Source of the DNA: Cryomorphaceae bacterium | GTDB taxonomy: Bacteria; Bacteroidota; Bacteroidia; Flavobacteriales_D; Parvicellaceae | DNA length: 64,000 bases | Direction of reading: 5' to 3' | Assembly (NCBI GenBank): GCA_905182525.1 | Contig: CAJJBV010000002.1 | Span: 124,001-188,000, forward strand | Part shown: piece by piece, positions 1 to 8,307 of the stretch | Layout: every line of letters starts with the position of its first letter | Position numbering within the stretch: the stretch's first letter is position 1 | Notes under the pieces: model-generated | Database searches by the model: none | Told to the model about the DNA's origin: nothing | The model's input: only the letters and a program-made list of their open reading frames with translations | Program-made: the position numbers and the translations under genes

Positions 1-1225
1 GAGCCAATGTAAATTCGCCAACAATACAGCTACATTTTTCAGCAGCTTCTTTTATTGCTTTTTCTACATGCTGAATCATTAATTCTTCACCTGCCATATT
101 TATAAATTGCTGTGTTCTTCCAATAACTTTTATTTTAAATGGCAATATAGATGTAAAAATTATTGTGTCCTCTAAACGGTATCTCCATAATCCCCCATTA
201 GTAGAAATTACTAACTCATATGGGGTGTTTAGTTTAACATCCTCCAACCCTAATGTAATAGGTTGGCTATCTTCCCAGTGACTTTTAGAAATAAATTCAT
301 AGTATATCCCATAGTCAAGCATTAAAAGCATATCATCTGAATTATTCTCGAACTGTAAACCAAAAAACCCCTCAGTTGCATTGTAGTTTTGATAAAAATT
401 AATTTCTTTTTCAATTATTGATTCAAAACTTTTTTTATAGGGTTGAATATTCATGCCCCCATGAAGATATAGCTCCAGATTAGGCCATATTTCATGTATG
501 TTGCTACATTTTTTTTCTTTAATAATTTCATTCATTATTACTAACACCCAAGAAGGAGCACCAGCAATTATTTGAACATCGTCTTTAGGAGAATTCTTAA
601 CTACATATTTTAGTTTTTCTTCCCAGTTCTGGCTTAGTAGAAGTTTTATTTTTTTTGGGGAGCGTCTCCACTCACACCACCAAGGCAAATTTTTCATTAT
701 AATAGCTGATAAGTCTCCTTCAACTGTTTTAGTATTCCCAGAGAATTTGTTTTCGTTGCCCCCAACTATTAAATGTTTCCCTTTGAAAAGTTGAGTATTT
801 GGATTGTTTTTATAGTAAATTGATAATAAATCTTTACCACCTTTATAATGACACTCTTTTAAGGAATCTAAAGTTACTGGGATATTTTTGATGACATTAT
901 TGGTTGTCCCAGATGACTGAGCAAAGAACTTTACTTTCCCAGGCCAAAGAATATTGGACTCTCCATTTTTAGCTCTTTCAATAAAAGGCAATAAATCATC
1001 ATATCTACTAAGTAAGACTCTATTTTTAAACTCTTTAGAATTCCTTAAATAATTGAAGCCATTTGATAGACCAAATTCTGTGTTTTTAGCAGTGTAAATT
1101 ATTTTTTTTAGAGCCTGATCCTGTACCTCTAAAGGAGATTTCATGAAATTTTCTATTTCAATCATTCTCTTTTTTAAGTATAAAGAAAATAGTTTATTTA
1201 GGGGTTTTCCAATTGATGAAATCAT
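1..1225 (-). CDS. GH3-like acyl-adenylate-forming protein (3' end outside window)
   Basis: This gene reads leftwards off the window edge. An ATG at 1225 opens a frame that stays open to base 2, giving about 408 residues of a protein that is normally near 500. It resembles the bacterial GH3 (auxin-responsive promoter) family, adenylating enzymes distantly related to acyl-CoA ligases. The clearest motif is the phosphate-binding stretch FFAQSSGTTN around residues 100-110, as expected for ATP-dependent acid activation in this superfamily. The substrate is unknown; plant GH3 enzymes conjugate amino acids to acyl acids, but that should not be transferred to this homologue. It starts 12 bp after a 33-residue membrane protein, itself 24 bp after sppA, so all three probably share a transcript. 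The family call is fairly secure, the function is not. Confidence 0.75.
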   Translation of the reverse strand, partial: MISSIGKPLNKLFSLYLKKRMIEIENFMKSPLEVQDQALKKIIYTAKNTEFGLSNGFNYLRNSKEFKNRVLLSRYDDLLPFIERAKNGESNILWPGKVKFFAQSSGTTNNVIKNIPVTLDSLKECHYKGGKDLLSIYYKNNPNTQLFKGKHLIVGGNENKFSGNTKTVEGDLSAIIMKNLPWWCEWRRSPKKIKLLLSQNWEEKLKYVVKNSPKDDVQIIAGAPSWVLVIMNEIIKEKKCSNIHEIWPNLELYLHGGMNIQPYKKSFESIIEKEINFYQNYNATEGFFGLQFENNSDDMLLMLDYGIYYEFISKSHWEDSQPITLGLEDVKLNTPYELVISTNGGLWRYRLEDTIIFTSILPFKIKVIGRTQQFINMAGEELMIQHVEKAIKEAAEKCSCIVGEFTLA

Positions 1226-1237
1226 TGGAGAGTATTT

Positions 1238-1339
1238 TTATCCAAAGAATATTAGCCCTGTAATAATAATTAAAGCAATAGATACGTATATGTAACCAAT
1301 AATCCCTGTACTACCGTGAAAATTTTTATCTTCTGACAT
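1238..1339 (-). CDS. 33-residue single-pass membrane protein
   Basis: A short open frame starts at ATG 1339 and ends with TAA at 1238-1240. It encodes a polar N-terminus of about 12 residues (starting MSEDKNFHGS) followed by one hydrophobic helix rich in Ile and ending FFG. It fills the gap between sppA and the GH3-like gene exactly, in the same direction, with 24 bp before and 12 bp after. That tight fit and the clean membrane-helix composition are the reasons for calling it real. I do not recognise a family. It could be a small inner-membrane accessory protein; no function can be read from the sequence. Confidence 0.55.
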   Translation of the reverse strand: MSEDKNFHGSTGIIGYIYVSIALIIITGLIFFG

Positions 1340-1363
1340 TTTTTTTACAAATATATAATCATA

Positions 1364-3157
1364 TTAGAAAATTCTTATTTCAAATGGAAATATTGTTTGA
1401 AATTTATCTTCTATTGATCTGTTTTTTATTAAGCTGTTGAAATTATTATTAATGTTTTTAACATAATTCATAATCTCAGAACTGCTTTTGGTTTCTAAAT
1501 CTAGCGAAGATAAAATTTGTAATAATTCATCATTTTCAATTTTTGGGTAATGAACTAACTTAATTTCAGTTTTCTCTAAACCAACTTTGTTTGCTGCAAA
1601 TTTTATTGCTGATTGTAAATCTCCTATTTCGTCAACCAGTTCTAAGTCTAAGGCTTCCTTCCCAGACCAAACTCTACCCATTGCAACATTATGCACATCA
1701 CTTTTTTTAAGTCCATCTCTTCCAAATGCAACTTTTGAAATAAAGCTTTCATAAATCTCATCAACACCTTTCTGAATAGTTGATAATTCTTTTTTGTCAA
1801 GTGGGCTAAACATTGTCATAGCAGCATGATCATTTGTTTCTACTCTATCAAAAGTAATTCCAATTTTATTTTCAAGCATTCTTCCTAAATTAGGAATCAT
1901 TCCAAAAACTCCAATTGAACCAGTGATTGTATTTGGTTCTGCAAAAATCCTATCAGCTCCACAGGAAATATAATATCCTCCAGAAGCTGCCAAATCTCCC
2001 ATAGAAACAATTACTGTTTTAATTTCTTTGGTCTTTTCTACAGCCCTCCATATAACATCAGATGCCAAGGCACTTCCACCGGGAGAATTCACTCTTAAAA
2101 CAACAGCTTTAATGGAAGAGTCATTTTTTGCTTTATTGATAGCTTTTACAATTGTTGTTGAACCCATTTCTCCATCTAGACCTTTTCCACTCACTATAGT
2201 TCCCAAGGCATAAACAACTGCTATATTGCCATTGTTTTGCCCAAAATTCATTCCTGTTTTTGTAGATTTCCCATCCAAATATTTTTTGAATAAAATATTT
2301 TGAACTTTATCATCTTTATTTACACCAATATTTTTTTTGATAATCGAATCTAGTTGATCCTCATAAATAAGATTGTCAACAAGATTATATTTCAAACAAC
2401 CAGTAGAATTATAGCTATATATCGAATCTGCAATTTCATTTAAACTTTCAAGCGAAATATCTCTTGAATCTTTTATATTATGAGTCATGTTTTTCCATAC
2501 ATCATCTAATAATTTTGTAATTTGAAGTTTGTTTTCAGCACTCATTTTTTCATACATAAAAGGTTCAACTGCACCTTTGAATTTGTTGCCTTTTCCTCTA
2601 ATTATTTGAACATCAACATCGAGATTGTCTAATGCTTTTTTAAAGAACATCATTTCTGAGCCAAGTCCTCTAAAATCAATCATTCCCTCAGGATATAAAT
2701 AGATTTTATCTGCTATGCTGTTTAAGTAGAAGGCTCCCATAGAAAAGGTCTCTCCGTACGCGATTATGAATTTTCCTGAGCTTTTAAAATCTTTTAGATA
2801 ATCTCTTAAGTTGTCTATTGTTGAAAGGCCCATGTTAACATTGGAAATTTTTAATACAATTCCTTTAATTCTTTCATCATTTTTAGCTTTTTCTAACACA
2901 CTTCCAATTTGATGAATACCATAACTTTTAGAAATCGGATTATTAAAGTCATTTGTAGTTTCAATTCCGCCTCTTTCTTTGATATCGAAATTCAAATTCA
3001 TTTCGAGATAAGAATTGTCACTTATTTTTAATCCGTCACTTTTCATTAGTGATCCAGCTAAAGAAAACACGACAACATTAATAAGAAAGATTACCAATGT
3101 GCTTAAAACTATATAAGCTAAAATCGACGCCCAAAATGATCTCCAGAATGGTCTCAT
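1364..3157 (-). CDS. sppA: Signal peptide peptidase SppA, 67K type
   Basis: A 597-residue membrane-anchored serine protease that degrades cleaved signal peptides and other membrane peptides in the cell envelope. It has one N-terminal membrane helix (about residues 8-35) followed by two tandem S49/ClpP-like domains, which is the long SppA form. The catalytic pair is visible: a lysine in the RGKGNKFKGAVEPF region (about residues 188-200, first domain) and the nucleophilic serine in DLAASGGYY (about residue 392, second domain). The length matches the family. The ATG at 3157 is followed directly by the basic start MRPFWRSF before the membrane helix, which supports this start. It is divergent from folK and heads a probable minus-strand unit with a 33-residue membrane protein and the GH3-like gene. 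Confidence 0.93.
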   Translation of the reverse strand: MRPFWRSFWASILAYIVLSTLVIFLINVVVFSLAGSLMKSDGLKISDNSYLEMNLNFDIKERGGIETTNDFNNPISKSYGIHQIGSVLEKAKNDERIKGIVLKISNVNMGLSTIDNLRDYLKDFKSSGKFIIAYGETFSMGAFYLNSIADKIYLYPEGMIDFRGLGSEMMFFKKALDNLDVDVQIIRGKGNKFKGAVEPFMYEKMSAENKLQITKLLDDVWKNMTHNIKDSRDISLESLNEIADSIYSYNSTGCLKYNLVDNLIYEDQLDSIIKKNIGVNKDDKVQNILFKKYLDGKSTKTGMNFGQNNGNIAVVYALGTIVSGKGLDGEMGSTTIVKAINKAKNDSSIKAVVLRVNSPGGSALASDVIWRAVEKTKEIKTVIVSMGDLAASGGYYISCGADRIFAEPNTITGSIGVFGMIPNLGRMLENKIGITFDRVETNDHAAMTMFSPLDKKELSTIQKGVDEIYESFISKVAFGRDGLKKSDVHNVAMGRVWSGKEALDLELVDEIGDLQSAIKFAANKVGLEKTEIKLVHYPKIENDELLQILSSLDLETKSSSEIMNYVKNINNNFNSLIKNRSIEDKFQTIFPFEIRIF

Positions 3158-3173
3158 AATTATAATGAATTTA

Positions 3174-3181
3174 TATTTTTG
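3174..3181 (+). promoter_or_regulatory. Possible -7 box for folK
   Basis: TATTTTTG matches the Bacteroidota -7 consensus TAnnTTTG in all fixed positions and lies in the divergent sppA/folK gap, about 70 bp before the folK ATG. No TTG element is found 17-23 bp upstream, so this is only a candidate. Confidence 0.3.
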
Positions 3182-3250
3182 TAAAAGTATAAAATTAAAA
3201 ACATAAAATCAGTAAAATTTAAAAACCCAATTCTTTATAAAAAATGTTTT

Positions 3251-3745
3251 ATGATAAAATTTAATAAAGTTGTGATTTCTTTGGGGACTAACTTAGGTGA
3301 AAAGAATAAAAACCTTCAAACAGCCTTGAAAATGATAAAAGAATTTAGTGTTTTTACCGCTCAGTCTAGGGTGTTTCTTACTGAACCTTGGGGCTTTGAA
3401 TCAAAAAACTATTTTTTAAATATGGGGTTACAAATAAAAACATCTTTAAATCCAGAAAGGTTACTCTCAGAACTTAAGAGAATTGAGGTTGATATGGGCA
3501 GAAAAAGATTTTTGAAAAACACATATCAGGACAGAATAATTGACTTAGATATTTTAACCTTTCAAAATACTTTTATTCAATCAACTGAACTTTCAATTCC
3601 TCACCCAAAGATTAAAGAAAGAAAATTTATATTGCTAATTCTTAAGGATATTTACAATAAAAAAACAATTCCAGATTTGAATAATTCTGCTGATGAAATG
3701 TTATTAAATTGCAAAGACAAATCGAAAGTTATTTTATATAAATGA
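3251..3745 (+). CDS. folK: 2-amino-4-hydroxy-6-hydroxymethyldihydropteridine pyrophosphokinase
   Basis: FolK transfers pyrophosphate from ATP to 6-hydroxymethyl-7,8-dihydropterin, a cytosolic step of folate synthesis. The 164 residues match the usual length. Family signatures appear in order: SLGTNLGEKNKNL near the N-terminus (pterin-side loop), TEPWGFESKNYFLNMGLQI, IEVDMGRKR, the YQDRIIDLDIL stretch whose Asp residues bind magnesium, and the closing IPHPKIKERKFIL. The stop codon overlaps the next gene's start (ATGA at 3742-3745), so it is translationally coupled to the deoxynucleoside kinase. Both act in nucleotide/folate metabolism. Confidence 0.95.
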   Translation: MIKFNKVVISLGTNLGEKNKNLQTALKMIKEFSVFTAQSRVFLTEPWGFESKNYFLNMGLQIKTSLNPERLLSELKRIEVDMGRKRFLKNTYQDRIIDLDILTFQNTFIQSTELSIPHPKIKERKFILLILKDIYNKKTIPDLNNSADEMLLNCKDKSKVILYK

Positions 3746-4329
3746 AGAAATTAATTGCAATTGAGGGAAATATAGGAGTTGGAAAGACAACCTTAGCAAG
3801 ATTTCTTTCAACTCAATTTGATGCTGGGTTATTACTTGAAGAGTTTTTAGAAAATAAATTTTTAAAGCTATTTTATGAATCTAAAGGATTTGCTTTTCAA
3901 ACTGAAATGCAATTTTTATTAGATAGAAGTCTACAATTGAATAATTTTTTTAAAAACCAACCCTCCCTTACATTTGCTGATTTTCACATTGACAAAAGTT
4001 TAATTTTTTCAAATATGAATTTGGACCATGACGATTATAAAATAATTGAAAATACTCATGTAAAGCTATTTAAAAGTTTTCCCAAACCAGACTATTTAAT
4101 TTTCTTGGATTCAGGAATTGGTCAAATACTTGCCAATATCAAATCAAGAAATAGAGTTTATGAAAAAGAAATAGATAAATATTACTTAGAAAGATTGAAT
4201 GAAAATTATAATAATTGGATAAATGCTCAAGCATTCAAAATAATTAGAATTTCTACTAAAGATATAAATTATAATAGCATTGAAAACTTAAAAAAAAGCT
4301 TTGCTCAACTGTTGAAAATTAGCGTTTAA
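3742..4329 (+). CDS. Deoxynucleoside kinase
   Basis: A 195-residue cytosolic kinase of the dNK/deoxyadenosine-deoxyguanosine kinase family, which phosphorylates salvaged deoxynucleosides. It opens with a Walker A loop (IEGNIGVGKTTLA, residues 6-18), then the EEF segment that contacts the substrate sugar, then a Gln/Arg region (FQTEMQFLLDRSLQL) typical of the nucleoside-binding pocket, and a basic lid region (IKSRNRVYEKEID). Its length fits bacterial dNK enzymes. The start overlaps the folK stop by 4 bp. The exact nucleoside preference cannot be read from the sequence, so no gene symbol is given. Confidence 0.88.
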   Translation: MKKLIAIEGNIGVGKTTLARFLSTQFDAGLLLEEFLENKFLKLFYESKGFAFQTEMQFLLDRSLQLNNFFKNQPSLTFADFHIDKSLIFSNMNLDHDDYKIIENTHVKLFKSFPKPDYLIFLDSGIGQILANIKSRNRVYEKEIDKYYLERLNENYNNWINAQAFKIIRISTKDINYNSIENLKKSFAQLLKISV

Positions 4330-4421
4330 AAATTTCAAACTTTATAAACTACTGTAGTTGTCAACAAGTTATCGTTGCTATTTTATAAGATTTTGATTTT
4401 TTTTTTATTAAATAAAGTCCT

Positions 4422-4429
4422 TATACTTG
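4422..4429 (+). promoter_or_regulatory. Possible -7 box for the TPR lipoprotein gene
   Basis: TATACTTG differs from TAnnTTTG at one position and lies 32 bp before the ATG at 4462, in the only sizeable gap (132 bp) on this stretch. The nearest TTTG is 26 bp upstream, longer than usual spacing, so confidence is low. Confidence 0.3.
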
Positions 4430-4461
4430 CATTAACTATAAAGTGAATCAAATAAATTCTA

Positions 4462-6168
4462 ATGAAAATCAATAATTTCAAAATCAAAAACATTGCTGTA
4501 ATCACAATGTTAATCACTATTTTCTCTAGTTGTTCAACTATTAAAGAGTTAGAGTATAATGTTACCCAGAACCCCTTACACATGAAAGGTGGAGATGTAA
4601 CTCTTCAAATCAATGGAAAATTTATTGAAAAAGGACTTAATGCAAAAGCTATTGCTGAAATTACACCTATATTTTTCTGTAAAGATGGAAATGAAATTCC
4701 TTTTTTAACTGAGATATATCAAGGACCAAAAGCTGCAGGAAATGGCAAAGTTGTTCCTGCTGAAGGTTTATCTTTTTCTTACACTAGTACTATCCCTTAT
4801 CAAAAAAGCATGACTGAAGGCGAAGTTAAAGTTAGAATTTTAGTGAAAATGGGAACCAAAGATCCTGAAGAAATCATGAGTTCTAAAATTGCTGATGGAA
4901 CAATAATTACTTCTTTACTTGTAGATTTAGATGATCACGTAATTAATTCTAAAGAATGTAATTTTAAAAGAATTAATTCTTTTTCAAAGTCAGCTACTAT
5001 AAATTTTTCAAAGGGAAAAAATAATATTACTAGTAAAGAAATGAAAGATACAGATGTTAAGGATTTGTTGAATTTCTTTTCTTCTTCAATGCAGGAGGAT
5101 TCCAGAGTAGATATAAAATCCATACAAATTAGTTCATTTGCTTCTCCTGAAGGTGAGGTAGATCTTAATAATAATCTTGCACAAGACAGAGGGAATAGTA
5201 CAATGAAGGCTTTTATTAATAAGTCTAAAAGAATGAAGTTTGATACTGGAAAAGATAAAGACTTTTACAAAATAACCTCCAAGGGAGAAGATTGGGATGG
5301 TTTCAAAACTGAAGTTTCAAAAACTGATAATGAAGATAAAGATTTAATACTTAGAGTTTTAGAAATGACATCTGATTTAAATAAAAGAGAAAAAGAAATC
5401 AGAAATATGGCAAAATCTTACGCGTTTTTAGAAAAACAAGTACTACCCCAATTAAGAAGATCAATTATAACAGTTAATTACGAAGAAGTTGGCTACAGCG
5501 ATGAAGAGTTAAAAAGTTTAGTTTCTATTAATCCAGATACTTTAGACTTAGAAGAAATTATTCAAGCTTCCCTAAATGAAGAGGATATTAATATTCAACT
5601 TAAAAATTATAATAATGCAGAAAGATTATTTCCTAACGATTGGAGAGTAATGAATAATATTGGTTACATCAAATATATGATGGGAGATACTGACGGAGCT
5701 GGAAAATCTTTTGAAAAGGCAATGGCTATAACAGACAATAAAATTGTTTCAAATAATGTTGGTGCTGTTAGACATGTTTCAAATGGAAAATCTAGTGATG
5801 AAATTAAATCCCTATTTGAATCTTCTAATACTGATGAGTCTAAATACAATGTTGGATTAATTCAAATTGAAGAAGGGAAATATGAAGAGTCAATTACTTC
5901 AATGGGAGAAACAAAGTCATACAATTTCGTTTTGGCTAATATACTTGCCGAACATTATGATGATGCTACTGATGCCTTAGAGGGAATGACTAATGCTAAA
6001 TCATATTATTTAAAAGCTATTATTGGTTCAAGAACAGCAAATACTGAAATGGTTCTAGAAAATTTAAAACTAGCAATTGAAAAAGATGCTTCTTTAAAAG
6101 ATTTAGCTAAAAAAGATAGAGAGTTTATCAAGTATTTTGAAAATTCTGATTTTTTAGCTATGTTCTAA
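4462..6168 (+). CDS. Outer-membrane lipoprotein with OmpA-like and TPR regions
   Basis: A 568-residue protein with a lipoprotein signal peptide (lipobox ending at the Cys of IFSSC, about residue 24), so it is probably lipid-anchored in the outer membrane facing the periplasm. After an N-terminal beta-rich region comes a segment (about residues 205-245) with the OmpA-like pattern ISSFASPEGEVDLNNNLAQDRG, suggesting peptidoglycan association. The C-terminal third (from about residue 375) looks like TPR repeats: NNAERLFPNDWRVMNNIGYI, then DGAGKSFEKAMAI, then NLKLAIEKDAS. OmpA-plus-TPR lipoproteins are common in Bacteroidota and one relative, PorE, belongs to the type IX secretion machinery, but this domain order differs and I do not assign it. 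A strong terminator follows. Confidence 0.7.
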   Translation: MKINNFKIKNIAVITMLITIFSSCSTIKELEYNVTQNPLHMKGGDVTLQINGKFIEKGLNAKAIAEITPIFFCKDGNEIPFLTEIYQGPKAAGNGKVVPAEGLSFSYTSTIPYQKSMTEGEVKVRILVKMGTKDPEEIMSSKIADGTIITSLLVDLDDHVINSKECNFKRINSFSKSATINFSKGKNNITSKEMKDTDVKDLLNFFSSSMQEDSRVDIKSIQISSFASPEGEVDLNNNLAQDRGNSTMKAFINKSKRMKFDTGKDKDFYKITSKGEDWDGFKTEVSKTDNEDKDLILRVLEMTSDLNKREKEIRNMAKSYAFLEKQVLPQLRRSIITVNYEEVGYSDEELKSLVSINPDTLDLEEIIQASLNEEDINIQLKNYNNAERLFPNDWRVMNNIGYIKYMMGDTDGAGKSFEKAMAITDNKIVSNNVGAVRHVSNGKSSDEIKSLFESSNTDESKYNVGLIQIEEGKYEESITSMGETKSYNFVLANILAEHYDDATDALEGMTNAKSYYLKAIIGSRTANTEMVLENLKLAIEKDASLKDLAKKDREFIKYFENSDFLAMF

Positions 6169-6190
6169 ACTTATTTAATAGACTATTTTG

Positions 6191-6217
6191 AATAGAGGGG
6201 TTCCCTCTATTTTTTTT
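6191..6217 (+). terminator. Rho-independent terminator after the TPR lipoprotein gene
   Basis: A perfect 9-bp stem, AATAGAGGG (6191-6199) with CCCTCTATT (6203-6211), separated by a 3-base loop and running into a T tract at 6211-6217, starts 23 bp after the stop at 6168. It overlaps the last codons of the convergent SPOR-like gene. Confidence 0.9.
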
Positions 6218-6722
6218 CAATTTGGTGTGGGATTTTTTTTCTAACTACTAGTGTGTTTTTGAAAATAATGTCTAATTCTTTTTTGTATAAAGTAGCTTGA
6301 TTATAGTCTTGAAATAATCCTGAGTAAAGAAAGATATTAGGGGCTATATACTCGTCAAAAATTTCCATTTCGGGAAAATTTCTAATAAATTTTTTCCTGT
6401 AATTTCTTATTTCATCATTATTTTGACTCACATATAATTGAACAGTAAAACTGTTGTATTTTCCGTGTTTAGATATGTAATTATTTAGTGAATCTATTCT
6501 AGGGTCTTTGTGTTCTACTAGACTTCCTTTATTATTAATGTAGCTTAAATTATTCTTATCAGAATTTAACAATCCAGATGAATCAATTTTTTTTTGATTT
6601 AGAATAGTATCGATTTTGTTAATGCTATTAATGGAATCCTTATTAGGATAAAGTGTCCAATTTTCCTGAGAGTGACACCCATAACTAAAAAGTATTAAAA
6701 TATAAAATATTTTCATTTTCAT
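6207..6722 (-). CDS. SPOR-like putative lipoprotein
   Basis: A 171-residue protein with a hydrophobic leader ending in a lipobox-like FSYGC (Cys about residue 16), so probably a lipoprotein. The middle is low-complexity and rich in Asn, Lys and Ser. The last 80 residues (from FTVQLYVSQ) have the alternating strand/helix pattern of a SPOR domain, with the typical FLYSGLFQDYNQATLYKKEL second half. SPOR domains bind denuded peptidoglycan glycans. Two ATGs are possible (6722 or 6716). The gene converges on the upstream lipoprotein gene and its stop sits inside that gene's terminator hairpin. The SPOR assignment is by pattern only. Confidence 0.6.
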   Translation of the reverse strand: MKMKIFYILILFSYGCHSQENWTLYPNKDSINSINKIDTILNQKKIDSSGLLNSDKNNLSYINNKGSLVEHKDPRIDSLNNYISKHGKYNSFTVQLYVSQNNDEIRNYRKKFIRNFPEMEIFDEYIAPNIFLYSGLFQDYNQATLYKKELDIIFKNTLVVRKKIPHQIEKK

Positions 6723-6738
6723 TTTTTTAGCATTTAGA

Positions 6739-6746
6739 CAAATCTA
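6739..6746 (-). promoter_or_regulatory. -7 box for the SPOR-like gene
   Basis: Read on the minus strand this is TAGATTTG, an exact match to TAnnTTTG, ending 16 bp before the ATG at 6722. No good TTG element is visible upstream at standard spacing. Confidence 0.45.
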
Positions 6747-6888
6747 ATAAACTAATAATTTAAAATTTTTAATTTTTTAGATATGTTAATTTTTATGGTT
6801 TAAAGGGGGCGTTATTTAGAAACATTCTAAATTAAGATATTTTGATGACAATTCTTAAAACAATGTCTTTAAAATAATATTGACATAT

Positions 6889-6896
6889 TACATTTG
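6889..6896 (+). promoter_or_regulatory. -7 box for the act-cox operon
   Basis: TACATTTG matches TAnnTTTG exactly, 36 bp before the actA ATG and inside the 210-bp gap shared with the divergent SPOR-like gene. The upstream element is weak (TTT rather than TTG at 18 bp). The rest of the gap holds nothing else I can identify. Confidence 0.5.
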
Positions 6897-6932
6897 TTAA
6901 ATCATTTGAATTAGTTAATTTATTAGAACTGA

Positions 6933-8288
6933 ATGAGAGTTAGATTATACAATCTTATTACTAGAATTTTTGCACTATTACTTTTAGTTGTTTTTGTAAT
7001 AAATTTTTCCGCACAAGAAGGAGAAAAACTTTTCAAAGCTAACTGCGCTTCTTGTCACAACCCTGTTAAGAATGCAACCGGACCTAAAATGCAAGGGGTT
7101 CTACAGAAATGGATAGACGCGGGTGAAGAAGAATTAATTTATAAGTGGGTTCAAAACCCTTCTAAACTTTACAATAGCGGAAAATCTAAAATGGCAAAAG
7201 CTATTTGGGATTGGTCTCCTACTGCAATGACCCCCCAAGGACATTTGTCAAGAGAAGAAGTTGAGTCTATTTTTACATATGTAGACAATTATGCTCCACC
7301 TGTCGCTGCAGTTGGTGGTGGTCTTGCATCTGGAGATTCAATAACTACAGAATCTGATTCTTCAGAATATTGGTGGTGGATAATATCATTCATTTTAGTA
7401 TTTGTTTTATTTGCAATCCTTGGAGTCAGAAGAGAGTTGTCAGCGGCTGTTGCAGCTAAAGAAGGATTATTGGTTGATCCAACCAGTACTTTTGTAACTA
7501 GTGCCCAACAATGGTTTTTAAGAAATTGGTTTGTAACTGTATTGCTAGTTGTTGGAGTTGCTCTTTTTGCAGGCGTAGAACTATTTGGAAGAGCTTATCA
7601 GTTAGGAGTTTACGAAGATTATATGCCATCTCAGCCAGTAGCTTATTCACATAAACTTCATGCTGGAAAAATGGGTATAGAGTGTAAATATTGTCACCAT
7701 TCTGCGGAAAAATCAAAGCATGCTGGCATTCCATCCGTAAATGTGTGCATGAATTGCCATGCTATAGTTCATGAAGGCCCACAATACGGGACTGAAGAAA
7801 TTGATAAATTGCATAAAGCATCAGGCTACAATAAGAATAAACAAGCTTATAATATTGATGAATTCGGTGACAGAATTGAAGAGCCAATTGTTTGGAATAA
7901 GGCTCATAATTTACCAGATCATGTGTATTTTAGTCATGCTCAACATGTCCACACAAATACCGGTAATATCGATTGCAGGCAGTGTCATGGACCAGTTCAA
8001 ACTTACACATTAGGTAGGGTTTCAACTATTGATGAAGTAAATGCATACGCTGCTACTGACGATGGGATGGAAAGAGGTCTTATTCAATTAACTAAGCCAT
8101 TACTTACAATGGGCTGGTGTATTGAATGCCATAATAAAAAAGAAATTGATCTAACAAGTTCTGGATATTATAAAGAAATTCATAATAGAATTAAATTAAG
8201 AGCTGATATTAACAACAAAATTTTTGAGGATGATAAAGTTACAGTTAAAGAATTAGGTGGATGGGAATGCGCAAAATGTCATTATTAA
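6933..8288 (+). CDS. actA: Alternative Complex III subunit ActA, multiheme cytochrome c
   Basis: First gene of an Alternative Complex III operon, which oxidises quinol and passes electrons to cytochrome oxidase. The 451-residue protein has an N-terminal hydrophobic leader, then a small monoheme domain with CASCH at residues 38-42, two membrane helices (about 147-166 and 195-215), then a periplasmic region with five more CxxCH motifs: CKYCH, CMNCH, CRQCH, CIECH and a final CAKCH two residues before the end. That makes six heme c sites; the classical description of ActA is a pentaheme protein, so the N-terminal domain is an addition that may be usual in this phylum. The bis-His pattern is supported by several spare His residues. 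It is followed after 19 bp by actB. Confidence 0.93.
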   Translation: MRVRLYNLITRIFALLLLVVFVINFSAQEGEKLFKANCASCHNPVKNATGPKMQGVLQKWIDAGEEELIYKWVQNPSKLYNSGKSKMAKAIWDWSPTAMTPQGHLSREEVESIFTYVDNYAPPVAAVGGGLASGDSITTESDSSEYWWWIISFILVFVLFAILGVRRELSAAVAAKEGLLVDPTSTFVTSAQQWFLRNWFVTVLLVVGVALFAGVELFGRAYQLGVYEDYMPSQPVAYSHKLHAGKMGIECKYCHHSAEKSKHAGIPSVNVCMNCHAIVHEGPQYGTEEIDKLHKASGYNKNKQAYNIDEFGDRIEEPIVWNKAHNLPDHVYFSHAQHVHTNTGNIDCRQCHGPVQTYTLGRVSTIDEVNAYAATDDGMERGLIQLTKPLLTMGWCIECHNKKEIDLTSSGYYKEIHNRIKLRADINNKIFEDDKVTVKELGGWECAKCHY

Positions 8289-8307
8289 ATTTACTTATAA
8301 ATAATTT

